Assembly (NCBI RefSeq): GCF_009758205.1
Contig: NZ_WRXN01000001.1
Location: forward strand, 434,001 to 498,000
Reading direction: 5' to 3'
Length of the DNA: 64,000 nucleotides
Origin: Chitinophaga tropicalis
GTDB lineage: Bacteria; Bacteroidota; Bacteroidia; Chitinophagales; Chitinophagaceae
The first letter of the stretch is position 1; each line of letters opens with the position of its first letter. Below, one piece after another: positions 1 to 7,558 of the stretch. The notes beneath the pieces were generated by a model. That model saw nothing but the letters and a program-made list of their open reading frames with translations. It ran no database searches and was not told the DNA's origin. Made by a program: the position numbers and the translations under genes.

Positions 1-1
1 A

Positions 2-157
2 GAGCTCCATACTATTGAGAATGGGAAGATCTCATTTACCTATCACCTGGAGGATTGGTATAGCTTGATAAAGACCACAGGATCTGCAGCAATACGAATA
101 CCGCCAAAAGGAAAGAAGAGAGGGAGATATCCCGGGAAAGACAGATCAATAATTTAA
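2..157 (+). CDS. 3' end of an unrecognised gene, cut by the window edge
   Basis: An open frame runs in from the left edge for 51 codons and stops at TAA 155-157. The visible tail is basic at the end (KGKKRGRYPGK) and has an aromatic stretch (YHLEDWY). I do not recognise the family. It lies 16 bases before a small lipoprotein gene on the same strand, so the two may be cotranscribed. One possibility, inference only, is the C-terminus of a large secreted protein or polymorphic toxin followed by an immunity lipoprotein. The rest of the gene lies outside the window. Confidence 0.4.
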   Translation, partial: ELHTIENGKISFTYHLEDWYSLIKTTGSAAIRIPPKGKKRGRYPGKDRSII

Positions 158-173
158 AATCTAACTATTATTA

Positions 174-725
174 ATGAAGACCACATATCTTATTCTATTA
201 TCAGTTATAGTCTCCTCCTGCAATTACAACAATGATGTTGAAGAATTTGCAGATTATGATTTACTGGAAACCTTATATCACCAGCATGATACACTGATCA
301 GATATGGAGATACTGTAAAGATCGTAAACTCTAAACTTGATACAACAATCATAGAGACAGGGATCTTTACTTATCTGCAATATGATTTCCCACTAACAGT
401 CCCTTACAGGCTGATCATCTTATCCCGCAAGGCTAACGGCCTGAAGCAACAAGGGAAAGAAGCAGAAGCCAATGTCTTCTTCAAAAAAGTGATTGATTTT
501 TATCAGCACGAAAGGCCTCACTATTTTAAGTATATATTTGACATGAAAGAGTATTTCCAGTTTGAAATTAACGCAGCCATTCTGTGTTCTTACGCTTACG
601 AGAATCTTAAAGATCTTGAAAACGCAATAATGATACTGGAACCCTTTCTTGCAAATACAGAAGCCAGGAGCAGCAGGATACAGGAACGATATATTCAATT
701 ATGTACTGGCAGACGTGGCAAGTAG
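174..725 (+). CDS. Hypothetical lipoprotein, TPR-like C-terminal half
   Basis: 183 residues. The N-terminus is a short lipoprotein signal peptide with lipobox VSSC (Cys16), so the protein is probably anchored in the inner or outer membrane facing the periplasm. Residues about 80-180 are helical and look like tetratricopeptide-type pairs (for example KANGLKQQGKEAEANVFFKK and a later ENLKDLENAIMILEPF segment), which usually bind other proteins. No catalytic motif is seen. It follows the cut upstream gene by 16 bases and is closed by a hairpin terminator at 743-770. Function unknown; an immunity or accessory role for the upstream protein is only a guess. Confidence 0.6.
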   Translation: MKTTYLILLSVIVSSCNYNNDVEEFADYDLLETLYHQHDTLIRYGDTVKIVNSKLDTTIIETGIFTYLQYDFPLTVPYRLIILSRKANGLKQQGKEAEANVFFKKVIDFYQHERPHYFKYIFDMKEYFQFEINAAILCSYAYENLKDLENAIMILEPFLANTEARSSRIQERYIQLCTGRRGK

Positions 726-742
726 CCTCCTGGCGAATACGA

Positions 743-770
743 AAAAGGCAATCATTTCAGATTGCCTTTT
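743..770. terminator. Bidirectional hairpin terminator between convergent genes
   Basis: Perfect 11-bp stem (AAAAGGCAATC at 743-753 pairing with 760-770) with a 6-base loop; A-run on one side and T-run on the other let it serve both the lipoprotein gene on the left and the hydrolase gene on the right. Confidence 0.8.
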
Positions 771-779
771 AAACTCTTA

Positions 780-1601
780 TCAGGATTTAATAAAATCCAA
801 CAGATCAGCATTTATTCTTGCAGCTTCGGTAGTTGGCATTCCATGAGGAAAGCCAGGATATGAAATGAGCTTTCCATTCTTTAAAAGCTTTACAGCCTTT
901 ACAGCTGTAAGCTGGTATGGAACGATCTGGTCATCTTCACCATGCATAACAAGCACAGGTACATCTACACTTTTAAGGTCTTCTGTGAAATCTGTTTCTG
1001 AGAATACCTTGATGCAATCATAATGAGCTTTTATTCCACCCATCATACCCTGACGCCACCAATTATCCCTTACTCCCTGCGATACTTGTGCGCCTTCACG
1101 ATTATAGCCATAAAATGGTATGGTAAAATCCTGGAAATACTGTGGACGCTTCGTTGCAGTGCCTTCACGTATCTCATCGAATACAGACAGGGGAATACCG
1201 TCGGGGTTATTGTCATTTTTCACCATGATCGGGGTAACTGCACTTATCAATACAGCTTTTGCTACTCTGCCGGCGCCATGCTTTGCCACATAGCGGATCA
1301 CTTCACCACCACCGGTTGAATGTCCAACATGTATCGCATCTTTTAAATCAAGCGCCTTTACAAGCTCAGCTACATCTGCAGCATAGGTGTCCATGTCATG
1401 ACCATGTGCTACCTGGGAAGATCTTCCATGACCTCTTCTGTCATGTGCAATTACCCTGAATCCTTTATTCAGAAAAAACATCATTTGTGTATCCCAATCA
1501 TCACCTGATAAAGGCCAGCCGTGATGAAAAACGATGGGCTGTCCTGTTCCCCAGTCTTTATAATAAATTTCTGTACCGTCCTTTACTGTAATCTTGCTCA
1601 T
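780..1601 (-). CDS. Alpha/beta hydrolase, non-heme chloroperoxidase/arylesterase type
   Basis: 273 residues, the usual length of the cofactor-free haloperoxidase/esterase group. Visible family marks: oxyanion region VFHHGWP (about 24-30), the HDRRGHGRS segment (53-61), nucleophile elbow GHSTGG with Ser95, acid in HGEDDQIVP (about 225) and the His of FPHGM (about 253). It has no signal peptide, so it is cytoplasmic. The family hydrolyses esters and can form peracids in vitro; the natural substrate cannot be read from sequence. It is a single-gene unit, convergent with the lipoprotein gene on its left. Family call is firm, substrate unknown. Confidence 0.88.
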   Translation of the reverse strand: MSKITVKDGTEIYYKDWGTGQPIVFHHGWPLSGDDWDTQMMFFLNKGFRVIAHDRRGHGRSSQVAHGHDMDTYAADVAELVKALDLKDAIHVGHSTGGGEVIRYVAKHGAGRVAKAVLISAVTPIMVKNDNNPDGIPLSVFDEIREGTATKRPQYFQDFTIPFYGYNREGAQVSQGVRDNWWRQGMMGGIKAHYDCIKVFSETDFTEDLKSVDVPVLVMHGEDDQIVPYQLTAVKAVKLLKNGKLISYPGFPHGMPTTEAARINADLLDFIKS

Positions 1602-1724
1602 ATTGCGTTTTTTATTGGTTATTTTAATGGTTTAAAGGTACCCTTTTAACATATTGAGCAGGGAAAAGGTTGAATGCACTTTTATCGTTTCTCTTGTATC
1701 TTTTACGGCCTATCTGCAAAACGA

Positions 1725-1752
1725 AAAAAGGCCTGCATTTGCAGACCTTTTT
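1725..1752 (-). terminator. Hairpin terminator for the metallopeptidase-like gene
   Basis: Stem 1725-1736 with 1741-1752, one internal C/A mismatch, loop ATTT, flanked by A- and T-runs. It lies 20 bases past the stop codon of the minus-strand gene to its right. Confidence 0.7.
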
Positions 1753-1771
1753 ATTCTCACAGGTTTTCAGC

Positions 1772-3172
1772 TTATTTTATAAAAGCTTTATTGATAGTTG
1801 TTCCTTCCAGTTTGATCTCGTACGGCCATTGTTCATCATTGCTGTCGTTATTATCATTTAAATGTTCCCAATGTTCAGCAGGAGCGCCGCTAACTACTAA
1901 CCACAGGAACGCAGTATTTTCCGGCACAGTAAAATTTGCTTCTCCGGTAGAATTGCGATAAGTATTACCATATACACGGGAACCATCTTGCTTCACGGCT
2001 AAGAAACCATATCTCCAGCCGGCTTTATCAATTTTAATACTCCTGAATCCCGGCTGACCGGCAATCCCTTTGAACTGCAGTTTAACATTGGTACCCACAG
2101 CCGGCACATCCAGCCTGATTGCATTATAGCCATAGTTTTGCGGACACACATCCGGACTGATCCTGTACCACCCGTCAGTAACTAAGTTCAGTTTAGATGT
2201 ATGCTGATTGGCATATTGTTTAGCCACAGTCTCTATTCTTGGCATATCCCAGGTTACAAACCTTCTGTAGGCATCAAACATCTCGTCATTGAAAGTCGTT
2301 TGATCTACCAAAGTAATCCTCTTATAAGTCGCAACCGGGTCTTCTCCACGTTTAGCGCCTTTCCAGAGCTTTGCTACGAAATCCTTTCCCCGTTTATTAG
2401 ACCAATATTCCAGTACATAAGGGGAGTGGTATTGGTTGATCTCATGAAGGAAAGCATAGTTGGTATACTTCATAAAATCTTTCAGATGGTAATTCTCAAA
2501 AGTCATCCAGTTAGGATATACCTGCCAGAGCATATATTGAGCTGTCATTTCAAATATAGTCTGACCATTACTTCCCTGCGGAGAGGAGGTATATCCCCAG
2601 CTGCCGTCAGCCTGAACATAATACTGGAATACATGTCCCAGCTCATGAGCCACAGCGCCAAAAGGTTCTGTATTAATACGGGGAGGAGTTACCCAGAGTA
2701 CTCCTACTTTATTCTCTGCACCGCCGCCGTAAGCAGTGCCATCGGTGGAGTTGGTTACATATATCAGCGCCTTTAGCGAATCAGAAACAGATCGCCCTCT
2801 TTCAACAAACTTTAAGGTATCAGTATAGTATTGAAAAAATCTTTCGCACTCCTGGAGTATCCTGTTAATATCAAATCTCTTGTTAGGATCTGTATTGGCA
2901 GCTGGAGTAGCCCCGAAATCCTTTGCCCAGAATGCTACAAAATCTGCCGATTCAGCCCTTCTCACATTACTATAAAGGCTTGCATCGTTATTGTAGTCAT
3001 TATTGTTCGGAATATTCCAGATAACTCTCGGGATATACACTTTCTTGGCAGCTGCTAAAGGGAGTATATTACCCGAAAGGGTTTTCTCTAATGGTTTGGA
3101 AGTGATCTCCTTATTACAGGAACAGGAAATAGCACTGATTGCTACGGTCAGATATAGGATAAACTTTGTCAT
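1772..3172 (-). CDS. Secreted lipoprotein with HExxH zinc-metallopeptidase motif, DUF6055-like
   Basis: 466 residues. The N-terminus is a lipoprotein signal (AISAISCSC; Cys17 or Cys19 as acylation site). The middle holds AHELGHVFQYY (HExxH at 176-180), the zinc-binding and catalytic signature of gluzincin-like peptidases, after a region about a large group with DINRILQECERFF and IYVT strands. The C-terminal third (about 330-450) looks like a beta-sandwich (DGWYRISP, KLQFKGIAGQPGF). From memory the layout matches the Bacteroidota DUF6055 family; I could not search. Likely role: surface or periplasmic protein or glycoprotein digestion. Its own terminator follows; the divergent gene at 3361 starts about 190 bases away. 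Confidence 0.65.
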   Translation of the reverse strand: MTKFILYLTVAISAISCSCNKEITSKPLEKTLSGNILPLAAAKKVYIPRVIWNIPNNNDYNNDASLYSNVRRAESADFVAFWAKDFGATPAANTDPNKRFDINRILQECERFFQYYTDTLKFVERGRSVSDSLKALIYVTNSTDGTAYGGGAENKVGVLWVTPPRINTEPFGAVAHELGHVFQYYVQADGSWGYTSSPQGSNGQTIFEMTAQYMLWQVYPNWMTFENYHLKDFMKYTNYAFLHEINQYHSPYVLEYWSNKRGKDFVAKLWKGAKRGEDPVATYKRITLVDQTTFNDEMFDAYRRFVTWDMPRIETVAKQYANQHTSKLNLVTDGWYRISPDVCPQNYGYNAIRLDVPAVGTNVKLQFKGIAGQPGFRSIKIDKAGWRYGFLAVKQDGSRVYGNTYRNSTGEANFTVPENTAFLWLVVSGAPAEHWEHLNDNNDSNDEQWPYEIKLEGTTINKAFIK

Positions 3173-3360
3173 TTTGAGTTCGGGTTAAATGAATATTAGG
3201 ATTTCCGTCTCATACTAAGATAGTCCTCATTAGTGTTCAGTGTTTCATAGTATTTAACTAAGCCTCTCCGGATATTGATCTTTTACAGGGATCGTAATGA
3301 ATTACATAAAATTCGAAAAATCAAGAATACTTTATTAAGTTGGAACTCAAATAATACTTA

Positions 3361-3780
3361 ATGAGGATACTCTTATTTATTTGCTGCTTGTTCACAAACG
3401 CGCTTGCATATGGACAACATTTAATAACTACTAATAATTTAAAAAAGCAGTACTCACCTAAGGCAGTCATTTCTTTTGAGATAACGCCTCAGAACGCCGA
3501 TACCTTATACCTTTCAACCGGTTTAGAAACACTGACGGAAAAGGGATGGATGGAGATTACAAATGATATCTCCAAACCCTCTTTTGCCAGTAAAAGGATA
3601 GAAGTATTACGCCTGACAAAAATAGAAAAGCTGAAATGCGATCTTAACAAACTAGCTCTTTATGACAGGAAGAAACTCTTAAAAGGTACATACCGGTTTT
3701 CCTATAATATTGGTTATTCCATCAGTCAACTGGATGATGAAGCAATGAAAGATTACAGCCCACCGTTTATTATTCAATGA
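3361..3780 (+). CDS. Hypothetical exported protein
   Basis: 139 residues with a clear signal peptide (hydrophobic ILLFICCLFTNALA, cleavage probably after AYG). The mature part is beta-rich with alternating hydrophobic residues (AVISFEITPQNADTLYLSTG, TYRFSYNIGYS), suggesting a small immunoglobulin-like or lipocalin-like domain in the periplasm. No cysteines remain after the signal and no catalytic motif is seen. It lies 78 bases before the GH43 gene on the same strand. I do not recognise the family. Confidence 0.55.
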   Translation: MRILLFICCLFTNALAYGQHLITTNNLKKQYSPKAVISFEITPQNADTLYLSTGLETLTEKGWMEITNDISKPSFASKRIEVLRLTKIEKLKCDLNKLALYDRKKLLKGTYRFSYNIGYSISQLDDEAMKDYSPPFIIQ

Positions 3781-3858
3781 ATTTTCGCCGCAAGATCTTA
3801 AAGGGGTATATTGTTGTTTAGTATAATGATCATTCTTCTTCAATAATTAATTACTTAT

Positions 3859-5466
3859 ATGTTTTACAGGATTGCGTTTGTCTCTGTCGTTTTAGCTACG
3901 CTCACGTCTTTAAAATGTTTTAGCCAAACAGATACAAAAACACGTATATGGGGGGAATGGAAAACCTGGGGAGATCAGGGCAACGGCACTTATGTTAATC
4001 CTGTATTACCAGGCGACTACAGCGATATAGATTGTATCCGTGTCGGTAATGATTATTATGCTGTTTCATCCACATTTCAATACTCACCAGGATTCATCAT
4101 TCTTCATTCAAAGGATTTAGTGAACTGGAAAATACTGGGCCACGTGGTGAATGATATTTCCACCATTTCTCCGGAAATGAATTGGGACAGGATGAACCGT
4201 TATGGCAGGGGTGTCTGGGCAGGGGCTATCCGTTATCACAATAATAAGTTCTGGGTATATTTTGGCGATCCTGATATGGGATATTTTATGAGTTCTGCCT
4301 CCAGGGCAGAAGGTCCATGGGAACCACTGCACCAGGTGATGGCTGAAAAAGGATGGGATGATTGTTGTCCATTTTGGGATGATGATGGACAGGGATATTT
4401 CATAGGAACAAACTTCGCTGACGGGTATAAAATCCATCTTTTCAAAATGACTGCTGATGGAAAAACCTTAATCAGAGAATCTGATAAAGTTATTTATCGG
4501 TCGAAAGGAAGTGAGGCCAACAAGCTCTATAAAATTAACGGCACTTACTATCACTTCTTCAGCGAAGTACGGGATGGAGGTCGTGCAATTATGATGGAGC
4601 GCTCGCAAAACATCTGGGGGCCATATGAAGGCCCCAGGAAATTAAGCCATGTTCAACGGGAATTTAATGAACCTAACCAGGGTGGCATTATTCAATCAGC
4701 TAAGGGAGACTGGTATTTTCTTACTCACCATGGTTCCGGCGGCGACTGGTCTGGCCGGATCGTGAGTTTACTGCCTGTCTTCTGGATGGAGGGTTGGCCT
4801 ATAATTGGCAAACCCGGTCCCGATAAAATAGGTCAAATGGTTTGGTCGGGAAAAAATCCTGCTAACACAGGTAAAATACTCACTCCCCAAACTGACGATG
4901 ATTTTAAGAGCAGTATGCTTTCTCCACAATGGGAGTGGAATTACCAACCACGCCGGGAAAAATGGTCCCTGACTGAAAGGCTGGGCTGGTTAAGGCTGCA
5001 TGCTTTCAAACCTTTGGAAAACGATAATCTCCTGAAGGCTGGCAATACACTTACCCAGCGCTCATATCGAACCGTTTCTAATGAAGCGGTTATAAGATTG
5101 GATATCAGTAACATGCTAGACGGGCAAAGAGCCGGTCTTGCACACTTCAGTACTCCGGAATATTCAGCCATCGGGGTTACATGCAAAGGAAACAGTAAAA
5201 CTTTAGAAGTCACGTTTAAAAGCAAGATTACAAAAGGACCTTTAATTACTGGTAATAACCTCTGGTTGAAATCTATATGGGGACTGGATGGCAGAAGCCA
5301 ATATTTTTACAGTCTGGACGGAAAAATATATACACCTCTTGGTGAACCTTGTGAATTGATGTGGGGTGATTACAGAGGAGACAGGCTGGCCATTTATAAC
5401 TATAACAATAATGCCGATAAAGGGTCTGTGGATATAGATTACGTCAGATATAAATATAGCAAGTGA
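3859..5466 (+). CDS. Glycoside hydrolase family 43 (beta-xylosidase/arabinofuranosidase type), secreted
   Basis: 535 residues with an N-terminal signal peptide ending near CFSQ. Residues about 43-335 form the GH43 five-bladed propeller: NPVLPGDYSDID carries the catalytic base (Asp56), DCCPFWDDDG carries the pKa-modulating Asp168, and GSEANKLYK gives the acid Glu219. About 365-535 is the C-terminal concanavalin-like sandwich common in xylosidases. The family removes xylosyl or arabinosyl residues from plant polysaccharides; subfamily 12-like is my best guess. There is no SusC/SusD next to it, so it is an orphan glycosidase rather than part of a utilisation locus. The family is well supported, the exact sugar is not. 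Confidence 0.88.
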   Translation: MFYRIAFVSVVLATLTSLKCFSQTDTKTRIWGEWKTWGDQGNGTYVNPVLPGDYSDIDCIRVGNDYYAVSSTFQYSPGFIILHSKDLVNWKILGHVVNDISTISPEMNWDRMNRYGRGVWAGAIRYHNNKFWVYFGDPDMGYFMSSASRAEGPWEPLHQVMAEKGWDDCCPFWDDDGQGYFIGTNFADGYKIHLFKMTADGKTLIRESDKVIYRSKGSEANKLYKINGTYYHFFSEVRDGGRAIMMERSQNIWGPYEGPRKLSHVQREFNEPNQGGIIQSAKGDWYFLTHHGSGGDWSGRIVSLLPVFWMEGWPIIGKPGPDKIGQMVWSGKNPANTGKILTPQTDDDFKSSMLSPQWEWNYQPRREKWSLTERLGWLRLHAFKPLENDNLLKAGNTLTQRSYRTVSNEAVIRLDISNMLDGQRAGLAHFSTPEYSAIGVTCKGNSKTLEVTFKSKITKGPLITGNNLWLKSIWGLDGRSQYFYSLDGKIYTPLGEPCELMWGDYRGDRLAIYNYNNNADKGSVDIDYVRYKYSK

Positions 5467-5713
5467 CGGTCAAAAAAGAGATGGGATAGTTTGAAGTGGC
5501 TATCTGGGACCACCAACAAACCCAGCGACCGATATTGACATTTTCATAATTAGCTTACGCATAGTTCAACATTTTGCTTCTCAAAAGTAGCCGTCATCTT
5601 CGAAATGAAAAGGGACTAAAAGCGACAAAAATAGGGGGGTATCGCAATCGGGCAGAAAAGGATAGCGTAATTTAGTTGTCATTAAGTAGTTTTGGTCATT
5701 AATACATGCCCTC

Positions 5714-6907
5714 ATGAGTCAATCTCTTTCGCATAAGATCTATTCTAACCCTGAATTTGTAAAACAGTATGCAGATTCAATAATAGCCAATCCATGGAAT
5801 GCCTATTACGAAAGGCCTGCATCTATGTCGCTATTGCCTGAAGATCTGAAAGGGAAAAGTATCCTCGATGCCGGTTGCGGCCCTGGTATTGTTGCAAAAT
5901 CACTTCTGGAAAATGACGGGGTTGTTACTGCTATTGACTACAGTGATACAATGGTTGAACTTACCCGGAAGGCAACGGAAGGTAAAGCCAGGGTGCTGGC
6001 AATGGATCTGAATAAGGGACTGGAGACGTTTGCGGATGCTGAGTTCGATATTATTTACTGCTCCCTTGTAATTCACTACCTGGATGACCTGCAGTACGTA
6101 TTTGGAGAATTTGCCCGCGTGCTGAAGCCGGGAGGGTACCTGGTTTTTTCAACAGATCATCCTGAAAGCCCTGCTTTAAAGGATAAAAAGATTTCCGGGA
6201 AACAAATGGAAAGCGTGTATTGGAAAAGCTTTGGTATTTACATGGACGTATATCACCGGACATGGCAGGAAATAGAAGAGACGCTCCAGGGAAGTAACTT
6301 TCATATCGAACAGATCATCACACCTCAGCCTACGGAAACGTGTAAAGAAAAATACCCGGATGAGTATACGTTCCTGAAGGAAAATCCGCACTTTATATGT
6401 GTAAGGGCTATTCTCACAAATAAAGTGATAAGCCGGAACGAGGCTATTGATCTTGTAGCCTGGAACGACCTTGCATCACTCGATATCAATGAACGGTATG
6501 ATATTATTCTGGACATCCTTGATGAAGTCCCTGTTGATGCCGCAGATGAAAAATATGATGCAGAGATCATCAACTTCATTAAATTCCAATTACTGAATGT
6601 TACGAATGAATATCTCCGAGAGATATTGTTAAAAATACAGCACGTACATTTCGCCATAGAAGGAGAGCCGATGTTGTATGAAGTTTGTGCATGCTGTGGC
6701 TACAGAACTATCCGGGAAAGAGGTCAGTATGATATCTGCCTGAATTGCTTCTGGGAAGATGACGGGACGGCTGAAGACGATAAGGTAAGTGCCGTCAATC
6801 ATATGAGTTTAAAAGACGCACGCAACAATTATCAGCAGTTTGGAGCATGCTCTGAAGAATTTATAAAGTATGTTAATAAGCATCCTGGCAAATACATGAA
6901 AGGTTAA
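5714..6907 (+). CDS. Fusion: class I SAM methyltransferase + CPCC cysteine-rich domain
   Basis: 397 residues. Residues 1-233 are a class I SAM-dependent methyltransferase: motif I LDAGCGPG (51-58), acidic AIDY loop (73-76), ARVLKPGGYLVFS (134-146). It ends at a typical methyltransferase C-terminus (HFICVRAIL, 226-234). Only a few residues later (VISRNEAIDL, from about 238) begins what looks like a complete CPCC-family protein: a helical N-terminal part, then CACCGY (325-330), CLNCFWEDDG (342-351) and SLKDARNNYQQFGA (365-378). CPCC proteins are small putative metal-binding proteins of unknown role. Methyl acceptor unknown. No stop codon or frameshift separates the parts; a GTG at the junction could be an internal start. 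The next recognisable item is a broken integrase. Confidence 0.82.
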   Translation: MSQSLSHKIYSNPEFVKQYADSIIANPWNAYYERPASMSLLPEDLKGKSILDAGCGPGIVAKSLLENDGVVTAIDYSDTMVELTRKATEGKARVLAMDLNKGLETFADAEFDIIYCSLVIHYLDDLQYVFGEFARVLKPGGYLVFSTDHPESPALKDKKISGKQMESVYWKSFGIYMDVYHRTWQEIEETLQGSNFHIEQIITPQPTETCKEKYPDEYTFLKENPHFICVRAILTNKVISRNEAIDLVAWNDLASLDINERYDIILDILDEVPVDAADEKYDAEIINFIKFQLLNVTNEYLREILLKIQHVHFAIEGEPMLYEVCACCGYRTIRERGQYDICLNCFWEDDGTAEDDKVSAVNHMSLKDARNNYQQFGACSEEFIKYVNKHPGKYMKG

Positions 6908-6930
6908 CTTTTGCTTTTCATCCATCCATA

Positions 6931-7262
6931 TTCGAACGCTCCAAAACAGAGAACACCACCCGCCTCGATCCGCGTCCGATCATCGTCTACATTACGGAGG
7001 ATATGCAGAAGATTATAGATTACTGGGGCAATAAGGATCGAAACCAGATAATTACCTCTTTCCCGTTCTGGAACATGGCATCACCCCACTCAGGCAGGTT
7101 GAGTTGATTGAGTTGTTCCTCCAGTCAATAAATGACTGGATGAGAAGATTCGTGTAAAAATTAGGTACTGAGAAGAAGGTAACCACGTATATGGCAAGGC
7201 ATACTTTCTCAACAGTTATGAAGCTGTCGGGAGTGAGTACCGAGTTTATCCGGGTAAATTAA
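6931..7262 (+). pseudogene. Remnant of a Bacteroidota-type tyrosine integrase
   Basis: Reading in two frames gives pieces of a phage/transposon integrase C-terminal half. The first piece, from 6931, reads FERSKTENTTRLDPRPIIVY and on to IIDYWGNKD. After a +1 shift near 7040 it continues NYLFPVLEHGITP and SINDWMRRFV, hits an in-frame TAA, then continues VTTYMARHTFSTVMKLSG and STEFI before stopping at 7260-7262. TTYMARHTFST is the box with the second catalytic Arg. The N-terminal half and the catalytic Tyr end are missing. One frameshift, one nonsense codon and both ends lost mean it is dead. It marks the left side of the island that ends at the tRNA-Asn gene. Confidence 0.75.
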
Positions 7263-7345
7263 CTTTTAGCTATTTAACCTTTGATATTTGATTGCTATTT
7301 AGACCCAAGATTACTGCAATATTAAATAATTTATAAATTTAGCAA

Positions 7346-7441
7346 CTAAGTCTAACTTCAATACAACATTTAAACCTAATTTTGACACAACATTAAACTC
7401 TAGTTTAAGCACATCACTTAAGTCTAACTTTAACACTTAAC
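7346..7441. repeat. Four degenerate 24-bp tandem repeats upstream of the Fic gene
   Basis: Units start at 7346, 7370, 7394 and 7418, each 24 bases, with a shared pattern like TAAGTCTAACTTTAACACAA. The stretch from 7263 to 7558 is otherwise very AT-rich and without an open frame. The repeats end 117 bases before the Fic start codon; they could bind a regulator or be leftovers of element DNA. They are adjacent, without spacers, so not CRISPR. Confidence 0.65.
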
Positions 7442-7558
7442 TTAACACTAAATAAGTTAGTGGGTAAGATATAAGATAGTTAGTTAATAGATAGAGTTAA
7501 GGGAACAATTATTGTTTATTAGCTCATAACAAATATATAATAAATAATATACAATATT

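Noticed and set aside
5467..5713. Possible small gene between GH43 and the methyltransferase
   Set aside because: No frame with a start and protein-like composition; many stops on both strands.
7346..7441. Repeats as a CRISPR array
   Set aside because: Units are adjacent and degenerate with no spacers, and no cas gene is present.
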